Of a stretch of DNA of 64,000 nt, positions 49,774 to 58,570 are shown one piece after another. The notes beneath the pieces were generated by a model. That model saw only the letters and a list, made by a program, of their open reading frames with translations, was not told where the DNA came from and did not search any database. Position 1 is the stretch's first letter, and each line of letters begins with the position of its first letter. The position numbers and the translations under genes are program-made. The stretch is taken from the NCBI GenBank assembly GCA_964019425.1, contig OZ025850.1, forward strand, positions 558,001-622,000, in the 5' to 3' direction. Source of the DNA: Flectonema sp. DT1601 (Eukaryota > Euglenozoa > Diplonemea > Diplonemida > Diplonemidae).

Positions 49774-51627
49774 ATGGCTGGAAAGAAAGCAATGCGTCCG
49801 CAAGATAGAAGGGCTGCAGAAAGGAGAGAAAGAGAAAGGAAAGAGGCGAAGAAGATGAGGGAACAAGCCAGAAATGAGATCCGGGAAGAAGAAGAGACCC
49901 AACAAGAAGACGAGGACGTGGTGATGGGAGAATCACCAGAAGTATCAGAGGAAGAAATGGAGATGGACTCTCCAGAAGTACCGGAAGGAATTGCAGTAGA
50001 GGTGACCGCAGTAGGACCTCCAGCAGTATTTCAAGCAAGCCCTCAAAACAAGGAGGCAACTCAAACTAAGACAAGCCCTCAAAACAAAGAGGCAATTCAA
50101 ATAAGCCCTCAAAATATCGAGGCACAAAGAAGTGTATTTTCAGAAACGAAACAAAGCCCTCCGTCAAATGAGGCACCCCAATCAAGCCCTCAAATCAAAG
50201 AGGCACAAAGAAGATCGACGGTGATGATGAATGGACCACCACCAAAGTTTAACAAGGAGCATTTTAAATGCAAAATACTCCAGCCAACTGATGACCTCAA
50301 CTGCAAGACCAACGGCATTATACTTGCATTATCTCAACAAGGAAGAAACCTGGACGAAGACTACTTCGAAAAGGCTAGCAAAACGCAACAACTGACGATA
50401 GTGTTCACACGACCACCTCCAAAACGTGCCCTACAACACGCAACTGACTGCAGTCAGATTCAGACGCCAGTCCAATTCGATGGACATTTAAAAATTAGAA
50501 GCTGGTGGTTCGTTACAATGTCAGGCACGACCCACAGACCAACATTGACCATCGCCAAAAAGGTCAACCCACCGGAGACACATGAACTGATAGCCTGGAT
50601 GACAAAGAAGGACATCTCCAAGGCGCAGGTGGAAAGCCCCTCAGCAGTAACAGCCATGATAAAAGCGGTTGTTGCACAACACGGAAGGGTGGATCAAAGA
50701 TCGTACAGATCAGTGGAGGGAGACTTTGCGGAGTTAACAATCCTGCCAACGGATGTAGACTCAGCAGTAAAGTTACTGAAGAACTCGGGAACAGACAAGG
50801 TCTACTTCCGAATCAAACAAACGCTGGGACAGTCAGCAACCAAGTACAGTACCGTGTGGCTGGACCGCAAGACGACGAATGATGAGGCAGTTGGCATTCT
50901 GAAAGCCCAACAAGACCTCTGTTACAGACTCACCATCAGCCACGGCAAAATAGGGTTGAGAGTGGTTAAAACAAAGGACGTCGACAAAGTAAGGAAGGGA
51001 GCTGGGAAGTACGCCAGCACTGTATACGGCGAAGGACTACACCGTCTCAGCGGAGCGCCTTATAGCTGGGGCAACAGGCTCCAGAATATTCTATCGCAGT
51101 TGGGACTGAGGTCTAAATTTGTAAGGATGGATCGGGGTGACTTCATCATCGCGTTGGACAAGAAGCCGGAAACGAAACTTGTCCAATGTGGTGAGGTAGT
51201 CATCCTAATTGAAAAATTAGAAAGTGTGGAAGTGGAAGTGAAGAAACCCGTCGTTGTGAAATACCGCGAGGCCAAGACTTCGTATGCAGCCGCAGTCAAA
51301 AAGACGTTACCGACTCCGAAAAATCCAACAACTGGAGTACAAAACTCTGAGAGCAGTGTTAAGGAACTCAGAGAAAAGACTGACAACATGATGGCACAAC
51401 TTAAGAATGATGTTACAGATCTGCAGAAAAGATTAGAGGAGGGACTCTACAATCTAACGAAGGTGGTCGCAACCCTGACGGAGGCCGCTAATAAAAACGA
51501 AAAGAACTACAACAACATGGCCATAGCCATCACAAGTCTGGTAGAATCGGTGAAGCGGATGGAAGCCACTATTGATCTCGGTCGAACAACAAGTACGAAT
51601 AGAAACAACAACACTGGCCAATCATGA
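49774..51627 (+). CDS. LINE ORF1 protein (RNA-binding/Gag-like)
   Basis: 617 residues. The first ~40 residues are very basic (RRAAERRERERKEAKK). An acidic stretch follows, then five degenerate repeats of the form SPQNKEA-Q (residues ~88-150). The middle (~155-480) is a globular region of unknown fold, possibly RRM-like. The C-terminal ~100 residues form a coiled coil (SSVKELREKTDNMMAQLKND...) that could trimerise the protein, as in other LINE ORF1 proteins. No CCHC knuckle is present. Its TGA stop overlaps the ORF2 start codon (ATGA at 51624-51627). Confidence 0.8.
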   Translation: MAGKKAMRPQDRRAAERRERERKEAKKMREQARNEIREEEETQQEDEDVVMGESPEVSEEEMEMDSPEVPEGIAVEVTAVGPPAVFQASPQNKEATQTKTSPQNKEAIQISPQNIEAQRSVFSETKQSPPSNEAPQSSPQIKEAQRRSTVMMNGPPPKFNKEHFKCKILQPTDDLNCKTNGIILALSQQGRNLDEDYFEKASKTQQLTIVFTRPPPKRALQHATDCSQIQTPVQFDGHLKIRSWWFVTMSGTTHRPTLTIAKKVNPPETHELIAWMTKKDISKAQVESPSAVTAMIKAVVAQHGRVDQRSYRSVEGDFAELTILPTDVDSAVKLLKNSGTDKVYFRIKQTLGQSATKYSTVWLDRKTTNDEAVGILKAQQDLCYRLTISHGKIGLRVVKTKDVDKVRKGAGKYASTVYGEGLHRLSGAPYSWGNRLQNILSQLGLRSKFVRMDRGDFIIALDKKPETKLVQCGEVVILIEKLESVEVEVKKPVVVKYREAKTSYAAAVKKTLPTPKNPTTGVQNSESSVKELREKTDNMMAQLKNDVTDLQKRLEEGLYNLTKVVATLTEAANKNEKNYNNMAIAITSLVESVKRMEATIDLGRTTSTNRNNNTGQS

Positions 51628-54600
51628 TTGTGATTTGGTCAAATAACATTCGCTCAGTTCTGAAACCAGAAAACTACTTCAAACTGAATTGGGCCCTCAA
51701 AGAAGAAAAACCTGAAATAATACTGCTACAAGAAACATGGTTAACCGATGACAAGCCCTTCTCTGTCGACGGGTACAAAATTTACAGAAGAGACAGCACC
51801 ACCAAGATGGGACATCGTGGGCTCATTACATTGGTAAGGAATGATCTTAAAAATGCGATTATTAAACTCAACGACATCTCATTTGACCAAACTGAGATAC
51901 TATCAGTAGAATTACAGTCTAATCCACCTCTTATAATACATAATGTTTACCACCCGCCTGAAATCAAGGCAACAACCTGGAAGATTAAATCAGAACTCGG
52001 CACATTAATTGCGGGTGATATAAATGGACACCATCCGACATGGTCTAATGGAAATAAGAACACTACTGGTATAAGCTTCTATAATTGGTCACTGGAAGCT
52101 GCAATGAAAGTTATTAACAACCCTCAACAACACACGAGACCGCTAAGCCTGACATCCCCAGACATTGTAGCCTTGGACAACACGATGGAAGCAGAAGTTA
52201 AAATTATGAGAGGGTGGGGTAGCGACCATCAGCCACTCAAAATAATCATCGAAGAAATAAAGACTCAAGAGCAACATCAGAAAACTTACAATTGGAAATG
52301 GAAATGGCACTGTGCCGACTGGGAATACTACAGAAGAATATTGCAAGCTGCAGCACCCAAGCTGGAACATATAAAAACAGTCCAAAAACTGGGAGCAAGA
52401 ATAAACAATGAAATATTAAAGGCAGCGGGAAGGGCCATACCAGGATATAACAAAGAAGTAGGTGGTGCCTTCACAGTGAGGGACCCTGAACTTGAGGAGT
52501 TAATGACTGAGACGGATCCGGATAAAACAACTACGGATGCTATAGCAGAAGGAATCCGAAAGGTAAAACAGAACATTATCGAATGTGATATGTCGGGAAA
52601 AGATTATCGGTGGGCCTTTCGGAAAGTCAAACAGCTAGAAGGTAGAACGATCGATCATACGATCAGTAACATAACACACAAAGGGAGGGAATTAACTGAT
52701 TCACAGGAAATAGCAAATGCTTTTACTGAAACGTACGCAAACCAATTCCCGAAAGATGGGGAAATGGAGACAATTTCGGAACGACCGGATGAAAATGATG
52801 AGGAATTTGGGATGTCGGAACTGGTGAGACAGCTCACAAAAACGAAGGAAAAGAAAGCACCGGGACCCGACAAGATCTGGAATTCTATGATCAAACAACT
52901 GCCGGAAGCCTTTCTCAAACAACTGTTGCGACTGTTTAACCTGTCATGGCAACGATCAGCTGTACCAAGGTGCTGGAAAAGCGGTATGGTCATACCCATA
53001 TTAAAACCAGATAAGGACAAAAAGCAAGTTCTTTCTTATAGACCGATAACACTCACCTCTTCTATTGCGAAGCTCTTTGAGAGGATGATCGTTGAACGCA
53101 TGCATCATTTATTAAATAAGACGATGAACCCAAGACAGGCGGCCTACAAACGCGGACGAGATGCTACAGAAAACCTATGCATCGTAACTGACCGGCTTCT
53201 CAGTGCTAGGGACAGGGGAAAGGAAGCAATACTAATCACCTTTGATCTACAAAAGGCATTTGACGCGGTACAGCCAAAAACTCTTATGGACAAGATGATG
53301 ACCGCAGGGTTACCAACAAGGTATCTGAGGTGGGTACAAAACTATCTGACCGGAAGAAAAATCACAACGAGGGTGAACGGAACAAAAGGTAATTTCCAAA
53401 ACATACAAGTGGGTGTACCACAAGGAAGCGTGCTGGGCCCCCAGCTCTTTTCGATATTTATAAACGATTTAATAGAGAAACTGGAGAAGTTTGAGCCAAC
53501 CGTCTTTGCTGACGATGTTGGGATAGTTATCGCATCTGATACCATCAACCGTCTGGAGGATCGAGTCAATGAAGCGGTACGAATCTTTGAGGAATGGGCA
53601 TTAGACTCCCAAATAAAAATTAATAAGAACCCTGGCAAAACTGAATACATTCATGTGAAGCCGAACAGAACGCAGGACAAGTCCCCAGTTGTGGTGTACT
53701 CTGAAGAGCATACTTTTAAATATGTTGTGGCCACAGCAGAACAGATAAGAAACCTTGTGAAAGACGATGGCACAACAACAGTAGAAAAGAAGGAAGACTA
53801 TGCTGTCACTCACTTGTACGTGGTGCCGCCACATAGAATAAAGACAAAGCTGCCGAACAAACCAACAGTAATAAAAACACTAAAGATGAATGCTCAGCGC
53901 TTCCCCCAACTAAAGAAAGTTCACAATCGGGGGGAAATAGATAAGATGTTGGAAACAGTGGGGCCAGGACTTCACGGATTCGCACTTGCAACTGGACGGA
54001 AAGTACATAAGACGAAAGTTGTAAGATACCTGGGAGTACACTATGACGAGAACCTGACATTCGAGTCACAGATGGGGAAAATGATGATAGCTGCATCTAG
54101 AGGTCTTGGCTTACTGACTAGACTTACCCGGATAGGCTGTAGGAAGAGAACGCTGATTAGCATCCTAGTGACGGTGGTCCTAGCAAGGATCCTTTATGGT
54201 GTTGAGAGCTTTGCTTGGGTACTAACAAGCAACTTTCTCCAGCAACTGGAATTAATTATAAACAGAACAGTGAGGCTGGTCACTGGATGCCTGCGGAGCA
54301 CAGAATTAACAAGACTGTACGAAGAGGCAGACACTCCACGACTAAAGGAACACATCCAATACAAGATGTGCAGAACATATGAACGATTCAAGCTCAGTCC
54401 ACACCTACCAGCACATGAACTGACAAAAACAAAAAGAATGGAAGAGAACCCACCAAAAACGATATGGGGATGGACTGTCTGGAATTACTATGTATCTGGG
54501 ATCCCTGGTCTTGACATAAACAGAAGTATCATAAGCCAAGAAGTAAATCCAGAGCACTACACGCTACCACCGTGGAAAGAAACTAATGCGATGAAGTTCA

Positions 54601-55544
54601 CTTACCCAGGTGACAAAGACGAGGCGAAACGGAGTGAAGCAGACTTACCTGCTCAAGACACGAGAGTTTACACGGATGGGTCGATAAGACACAAGTCTAA
54701 GACCTACATGACGAATGCAGCTGCTGCTGTGGTTATAGTAGACAAAGGCAAGACGTGTCTACTTGGATACAAAATACCGGTGGCGGGTTCCTCCTACAGG
54801 ACTGAACAGATCGCTGTAAAATTGGCGATGGAGAATCTTGTTCAAGCAGCGAAGGAGGAACAAGAATGTCCAACAGCAACGACGCACCTGTTGACTGATT
54901 CGATGTCAGTTATGCAGGCATTGGAACAAGGACCATACAAACAAAGGTCCCCAATGAATAAAGACATCTGGAAGTTAGCTATGAAGCTAGAGAGGAAGGG
55001 TGTACAAATTAACGTACAGTATGTGCCAGCGCACAGAAATGTACGATACAATGAAGTAGCAGACCAGCTTGCGAAGTATGCAGCAGGCCTGAAGGATGAT
55101 CCACCTTATAAGGATGTAATTATTAAACAACTACCCGCTCAACTTGATATGGGAACGATGATGACCTTCCACAAGCGGAGAAAACGGGAGAACTGGTTAG
55201 GGCCAGGAGAGGTAAGGCACCCTCCATACATTGATGAGCTCACCAGACCGGAAGAAGTGATCATGTCACGCTTTAGAGTGGGACACTGCAGATCCTTGAA
55301 ACTCAAGGGACAAAATGAGAAATGCATCTTCTGTAAAGATGCAAGGGCAACACCACATCATGTGGCCTTATTATGTGAACATTGGTGCGTGGAATTCTTA
55401 AGAGACAAGTACATCGATCCTATGATAAACGAAGAAGGAGAAGAACCATGTTCTCTAGAAGACTGTTACTTACCGAATAACCAACGAAGGATGTTAAACT
55501 TTGTCACTGCCTTGGACGAACTAGCAGTACTAACAGGAAGGTAA
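51624..55544 (+). CDS. LINE ORF2: AP endonuclease, reverse transcriptase, RNase H, zinc knuckle
   Basis: 1306 residues, uninterrupted. Endonuclease, residues ~1-205: SNNIRS, QETWL, GDINGHH and SDHQPL keep the catalytic Asn, Glu, Asp and His. RT, ~390-680: KKAPGPDKI, YRPITLTSS, ITFDLQKAFDAV, GVPQGSVLGP and the active-site FADD (~628). About 110 unusual residues separate the palm from the thumb motif YLGVHYDENLTF. RNase H, ~1014-1150: YTDGS, TEQIAVK, TDSMSV and PAHRNVRYNEVADQL. Zinc knuckle at ~1233 (CIFCKDARATPHHVALLCEH). The start codon overlaps the ORF1 stop, so translation probably relies on termination-reinitiation. Confidence 0.93.
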   Translation: MIVIWSNNIRSVLKPENYFKLNWALKEEKPEIILLQETWLTDDKPFSVDGYKIYRRDSTTKMGHRGLITLVRNDLKNAIIKLNDISFDQTEILSVELQSNPPLIIHNVYHPPEIKATTWKIKSELGTLIAGDINGHHPTWSNGNKNTTGISFYNWSLEAAMKVINNPQQHTRPLSLTSPDIVALDNTMEAEVKIMRGWGSDHQPLKIIIEEIKTQEQHQKTYNWKWKWHCADWEYYRRILQAAAPKLEHIKTVQKLGARINNEILKAAGRAIPGYNKEVGGAFTVRDPELEELMTETDPDKTTTDAIAEGIRKVKQNIIECDMSGKDYRWAFRKVKQLEGRTIDHTISNITHKGRELTDSQEIANAFTETYANQFPKDGEMETISERPDENDEEFGMSELVRQLTKTKEKKAPGPDKIWNSMIKQLPEAFLKQLLRLFNLSWQRSAVPRCWKSGMVIPILKPDKDKKQVLSYRPITLTSSIAKLFERMIVERMHHLLNKTMNPRQAAYKRGRDATENLCIVTDRLLSARDRGKEAILITFDLQKAFDAVQPKTLMDKMMTAGLPTRYLRWVQNYLTGRKITTRVNGTKGNFQNIQVGVPQGSVLGPQLFSIFINDLIEKLEKFEPTVFADDVGIVIASDTINRLEDRVNEAVRIFEEWALDSQIKINKNPGKTEYIHVKPNRTQDKSPVVVYSEEHTFKYVVATAEQIRNLVKDDGTTTVEKKEDYAVTHLYVVPPHRIKTKLPNKPTVIKTLKMNAQRFPQLKKVHNRGEIDKMLETVGPGLHGFALATGRKVHKTKVVRYLGVHYDENLTFESQMGKMMIAASRGLGLLTRLTRIGCRKRTLISILVTVVLARILYGVESFAWVLTSNFLQQLELIINRTVRLVTGCLRSTELTRLYEEADTPRLKEHIQYKMCRTYERFKLSPHLPAHELTKTKRMEENPPKTIWGWTVWNYYVSGIPGLDINRSIISQEVNPEHYTLPPWKETNAMKFTYPGDKDEAKRSEADLPAQDTRVYTDGSIRHKSKTYMTNAAAAVVIVDKGKTCLLGYKIPVAGSSYRTEQIAVKLAMENLVQAAKEEQECPTATTHLLTDSMSVMQALEQGPYKQRSPMNKDIWKLAMKLERKGVQINVQYVPAHRNVRYNEVADQLAKYAAGLKDDPPYKDVIIKQLPAQLDMGTMMTFHKRRKRENWLGPGEVRHPPYIDELTRPEEVIMSRFRVGHCRSLKLKGQNEKCIFCKDARATPHHVALLCEHWCVEFLRDKYIDPMINEEGEEPCSLEDCYLPNNQRRMLNFVTALDELAVLTGR

Positions 55545-55836
55545 TCTTATAATCGACAAATGTCAAGATCAAGACCGCAGCCTACAAGACTAGGAAGTAC
55601 CGATGGCAATTTAGCAACACATCCGAAGACGTCCAAGTGGACAATTTACTCTGTAGTATTAGTTTTAAGTTATCAAAACAAAGAAAGGAGATACGAAGCC
55701 TACGGGATCCCCACCCCCAACCCCCAAAACAAAGAAAGTAAGAAAGAAAGAAAGAAAAAGAACAACCGCGCCTAACAGCGCAATCAGCATCACAGACTCA
55801 CGGGTCGTGGTGCACACAAAAAAAAAAAAAAAAAAG

Positions 55837-55842
55837 TCTTTA
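55837..55842. repeat. 3' target-site duplication of the LINE (GTCTTT)
   Basis: Repeat of 48695-48700, immediately after the poly(A) tail. Confidence 0.65.
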
Positions 55843-55898
55843 AAAATATTTGACTTCAAGTTCAAATAACTAACATCTCTCTTACAGAATTGTGACAC

Positions 55899-56660
55899 AT
55901 GCCCGATGAGCCGATCGCATTGGGTGTCATTACAGAAAGCACATCACCCGAAGAGGTGCGGGTGTATATTGACAAACTAAAAGCATCCTGCCTTGAACTA
56001 TCACAAGAGAATGAGCGGGTGAAAAGTGAAAGATGGCAAGACGATAAAGTATCGGAGGCTTACGTAGAGAAAGCACGTTTAACACACGAATTGGATTGTA
56101 AAAAGGCTGACTGTGAATCTGAGCTTCGCAAGAAGACATTAATTCAGGCGGAAATAAATGTTCTGCTTAAGGATATTAGTAACGCAAACATAAAGACTAA
56201 TGAAATAGAAAAGCTTCTGGCTGAAGCACACGAGCGATATGATCAATCGCAATCAGAAATGACTTACTACCAGAAGGGTGTTGACAGCAGTACCGTTGAA
56301 CAGATTGCAGCAGGAAAAGAAATAGTCAGCAAAACGAGGTTATGTTTGAGAGATTTAATAGAAAACCACGATAGAGTTATTCGTGAACGGGGTCTTTCAC
56401 GTGATCGTTCTCGTGATATTCTACCTGCTGACCAAGAGCGAATTGTTGCCTTCTTGTCGGACACTTCGACATACTCATCAGTGCTGTGTTCTCGGTGTAA
56501 ATATGCTTTGCAAAGTGTTGTGTCAGGTAGGACTCATAATCCATTGCATAGAGAGTCGATCACTAATTACTGGTATGCTCCTCACCATAATAAGGAGAGG
56601 AAATCCAACACTACAATATCTCCATATGCTCTCACAGATCAGCCGAGCTACATGCTTTGA
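55899..56660 (+). CDS. Coiled-coil protein of unknown function
   Basis: 253 residues, one exon. Residues ~18-175 are charged helix with heptads (VRVYIDKLKASCLELSQENERVKSE..., AEINVLLKDISNANIKTNEIEKLLAEAHERYDQ). The last ~75 residues are His/Ser/Tyr-rich and unstructured, with a CSRCKY pair. No known domain. The ATG follows an acceptor (CTCTTACAG, AG at 55886-55887) by 11 bases. The LINE has inserted only ~50 bases upstream of that acceptor, leaving the gene's own splice signal intact. A cytoskeletal or basal-body part is possible but unproven. Confidence 0.65.
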   Translation: MPDEPIALGVITESTSPEEVRVYIDKLKASCLELSQENERVKSERWQDDKVSEAYVEKARLTHELDCKKADCESELRKKTLIQAEINVLLKDISNANIKTNEIEKLLAEAHERYDQSQSEMTYYQKGVDSSTVEQIAAGKEIVSKTRLCLRDLIENHDRVIRERGLSRDRSRDILPADQERIVAFLSDTSTYSSVLCSRCKYALQSVVSGRTHNPLHRESITNYWYAPHHNKERKSNTTISPYALTDQPSYML

Positions 56661-56842
56661 AAATTGAAAGCTGCCTAGACTTGTTTAGATTAATTGATAC
56701 GCATTAGTGTTAGATAGAGTATTATTATCGTTCTTTCTTTTCTTGTAGTTCCTCAAAATGATAAGATGAGTGTGTTGGGTGAGTTCCAACGTTTTGTGTA
56801 AGTAACAATTAATAATCATTTCCTCACTCGCAGGTAGTAATT

Positions 56843-58187
56843 ATGTCAGACGACATTATAGTCATCAGTGATGAAGGTGATAGTGGAAGAGAAGATGAAG
56901 AAAGCACCCTAGACCCTGGAGAAGAAGATGACCAGCTAACAAAGGTCGGCAGTGTCAGCAGTGCTCTAGGCCAGTTAACAAATACAGGAAGTAGTGACTG
57001 GACTCCATGGGTTGTAAAGGGAAGAGAAGAGGTAGCGAAACCTCAAAGAGATTTTAGTGAGATCGTAGACGGGAGATTTGTATATTGTTGGAAACATAAT
57101 AAGAAGCGACACAAAGACAGAATGAATAGAGTTAGCGATGACTCGTCGGGGGCATTTAAGTTTGAGTGTCCCGAAGATGCGAAATGCTTCGTTGACGTTC
57201 CAAAGGTCCAAACTGCTAATGACAAACGATACTACGGATCCATGCGTGAAATTGTAGCACGAAGAAGATCATTTAAGAAAGTCTGTTGGGAATGTGGTAT
57301 TGGTGAACATGAACGTCAAGACTGCCCAAATCGTATCGACCCATCAACATGTGAACTAGTAGGAGGAATACAACCTGTTAGATATTCTATGGATTACATA
57401 AGAGGTTGGTCATACCGTAATCATTTGCTACCTGAGAATGATGTTTTACAGTCTTTGTGTTGTATTTGTGACCGTCCTGGGAGTGTTAACTGCTGCTCGA
57501 AGAGCTTCGCATCTCCACCATGTTGCAGTAAATGCTGCACCCGTGGGCACACTCAAGATGAGTGCGCAAGTAACTACAACACAAACTACCACACCAGACC
57601 TGATTCCTTCCGAGGTCGTGTTACTCCTCCTCCTGCCCAGCAGCCTCAAGTTCTTAGACCGAAAGCTCCACCAACTAGTGTTAGGCTGCCCCCACCTATT
57701 GGACGCCCAATCATTACATCAGTAAGGCTTTGTTCTCGGGTATGTGTTATGTTGTTTGACACATGAGTGAGATAAGGTTAACTAATTGATACACTGTTTC
57801 TGTGTTTCTCTTTTTCAAAATAATATACAACAGGTTATGCAAGCAATGCCTAAAGATCCAGATGTACAAGAGATTGAGAGGTCTGGTTCAGATTCTTGGG
57901 GAAGATCAAATTCTTATGGAAATGCTAACAGTGGATATGACTACAGAAATAGAAATGACTCTTACGGCAGAGGATCAGACACATACAGGAGGCCGGAATC
58001 ATATGGTCGGGGAAATAACTCGTACGGTAGAAACGTTGGTGGTAATTATCATCGTAGTGATGACTACGGTCAGAGGCCTTCACGTGGAAGAGGTGCGCCG
58101 CAGACTTACAGTCAGCCTTATCACCCTTATCAATATAATGACCGCAGAGGGGGTCGCGGTAACGGTCGGGGATACAATCGCTATTGA
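56843..58187 (+). CDS. Zinc-knuckle protein with RG/YG-rich tail (two exons)
   Basis: Exons 56843-57739 and 57834-58187 join in phase 0 to ~416 residues. The intron donor is GTATGT at 57740; a GTAAGG donor 18 bases earlier would also keep the frame. Residues ~20-60 are acidic. Two CCHC knuckles of spacing C-X2-C-X4-H-X4-C are seen: CWECGIGEHERQDC (~148-161) and CSKCCTRGHTQDEC (~229-242), with more Cys between them (CCICDRPGSVNCC). Exon 2 is rich in SYGR, RGG and Tyr, an RNA-binding, phase-separating type of tail. The knuckle layout recalls Air/ZCCHC7 subunits of the nuclear TRAMP complex; RNA binding is likely, the exact role is not. Confidence 0.72.
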
Positions 58188-58570
58188 TAAACTCATTCTG
58201 TTGTTTCGGTGTTTGAAGTCAACCTTTTATGGTACTCAACTGATTGTCTATTTTAAGTCAACTACAGCGGGGTACACAATGTGTGAAAAATGATTAGAAA
58301 ATAGTAACCACGCTGTAGGAAAACATTATTCAAAAAAAAAAAAAGGAATTCGTAAAATAGTCGCCCCGTTAGCGAGATCAAGGGTTTGATTCCCGTCTCT
58401 TTTACAAAAAGTGTTTCATTATAAACACCCCCCCCCCCCCTCTAGTCAGTATTTTATTTCTTAGTCAGGAGTAATATGCAAATTTTTCGTCGTTTAGTAA
58501 ATTTACCCACCGGGGTGTGTTGTCATTTTTTTATGTGTCCAGGACTTCACTACAAACGTATGTCTCGTTA
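58188..58570 (+). other. 3' UTR, spacer and 5' UTR
   Basis: Contains a tRNA-like fold at 58352-58405 and a run of twelve C's near 58429. Acceptor TGTCCAG ends at 58542 for the next gene. A three-codon upstream frame (ATG TCT CGT TAA, 58560-58571) overlaps the main start codon by one base (TAATG). Confidence 0.5.
58352..58405 (+). pseudogene. tRNA-like fold lacking one arm (possible tRNA relic)
   Basis: GTAAAA and TTTTAC form an acceptor-like stem. Inside are a TCGC-CCCGTTA-GCGA hairpin and a T-arm-like GGG-TTTGATT-CCC. The total is 54 nt, so one of the D or anticodon arms is missing, and the B-box has a T for the invariant C. There is no T-run terminator directly after it. Confidence 0.3.

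Larger units (their letters stand above)
48701..55836 (+). mobile_element. Full-length LINE beginning with the host spliced leader
   Basis: A ~7.1-kb non-LTR retrotransposon: spliced leader (48701-48738), ~1-kb GC-richer 5' UTR, ORF1, ORF2, ~270-base 3' UTR, poly(A) of 19 (55818-55836), with GTCTTT repeated at both ends. Both ORFs are open throughout, so the copy looks recent and possibly active. ORF2 carries AP endonuclease, RT, RNase H and a zinc knuckle, placing it in the I-like superfamily, which includes the trypanosome ingi elements. It lies in host transcriptional orientation, 148 bases from the 5' end of the divergent tRNA-Val gene. Confidence 0.9.
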
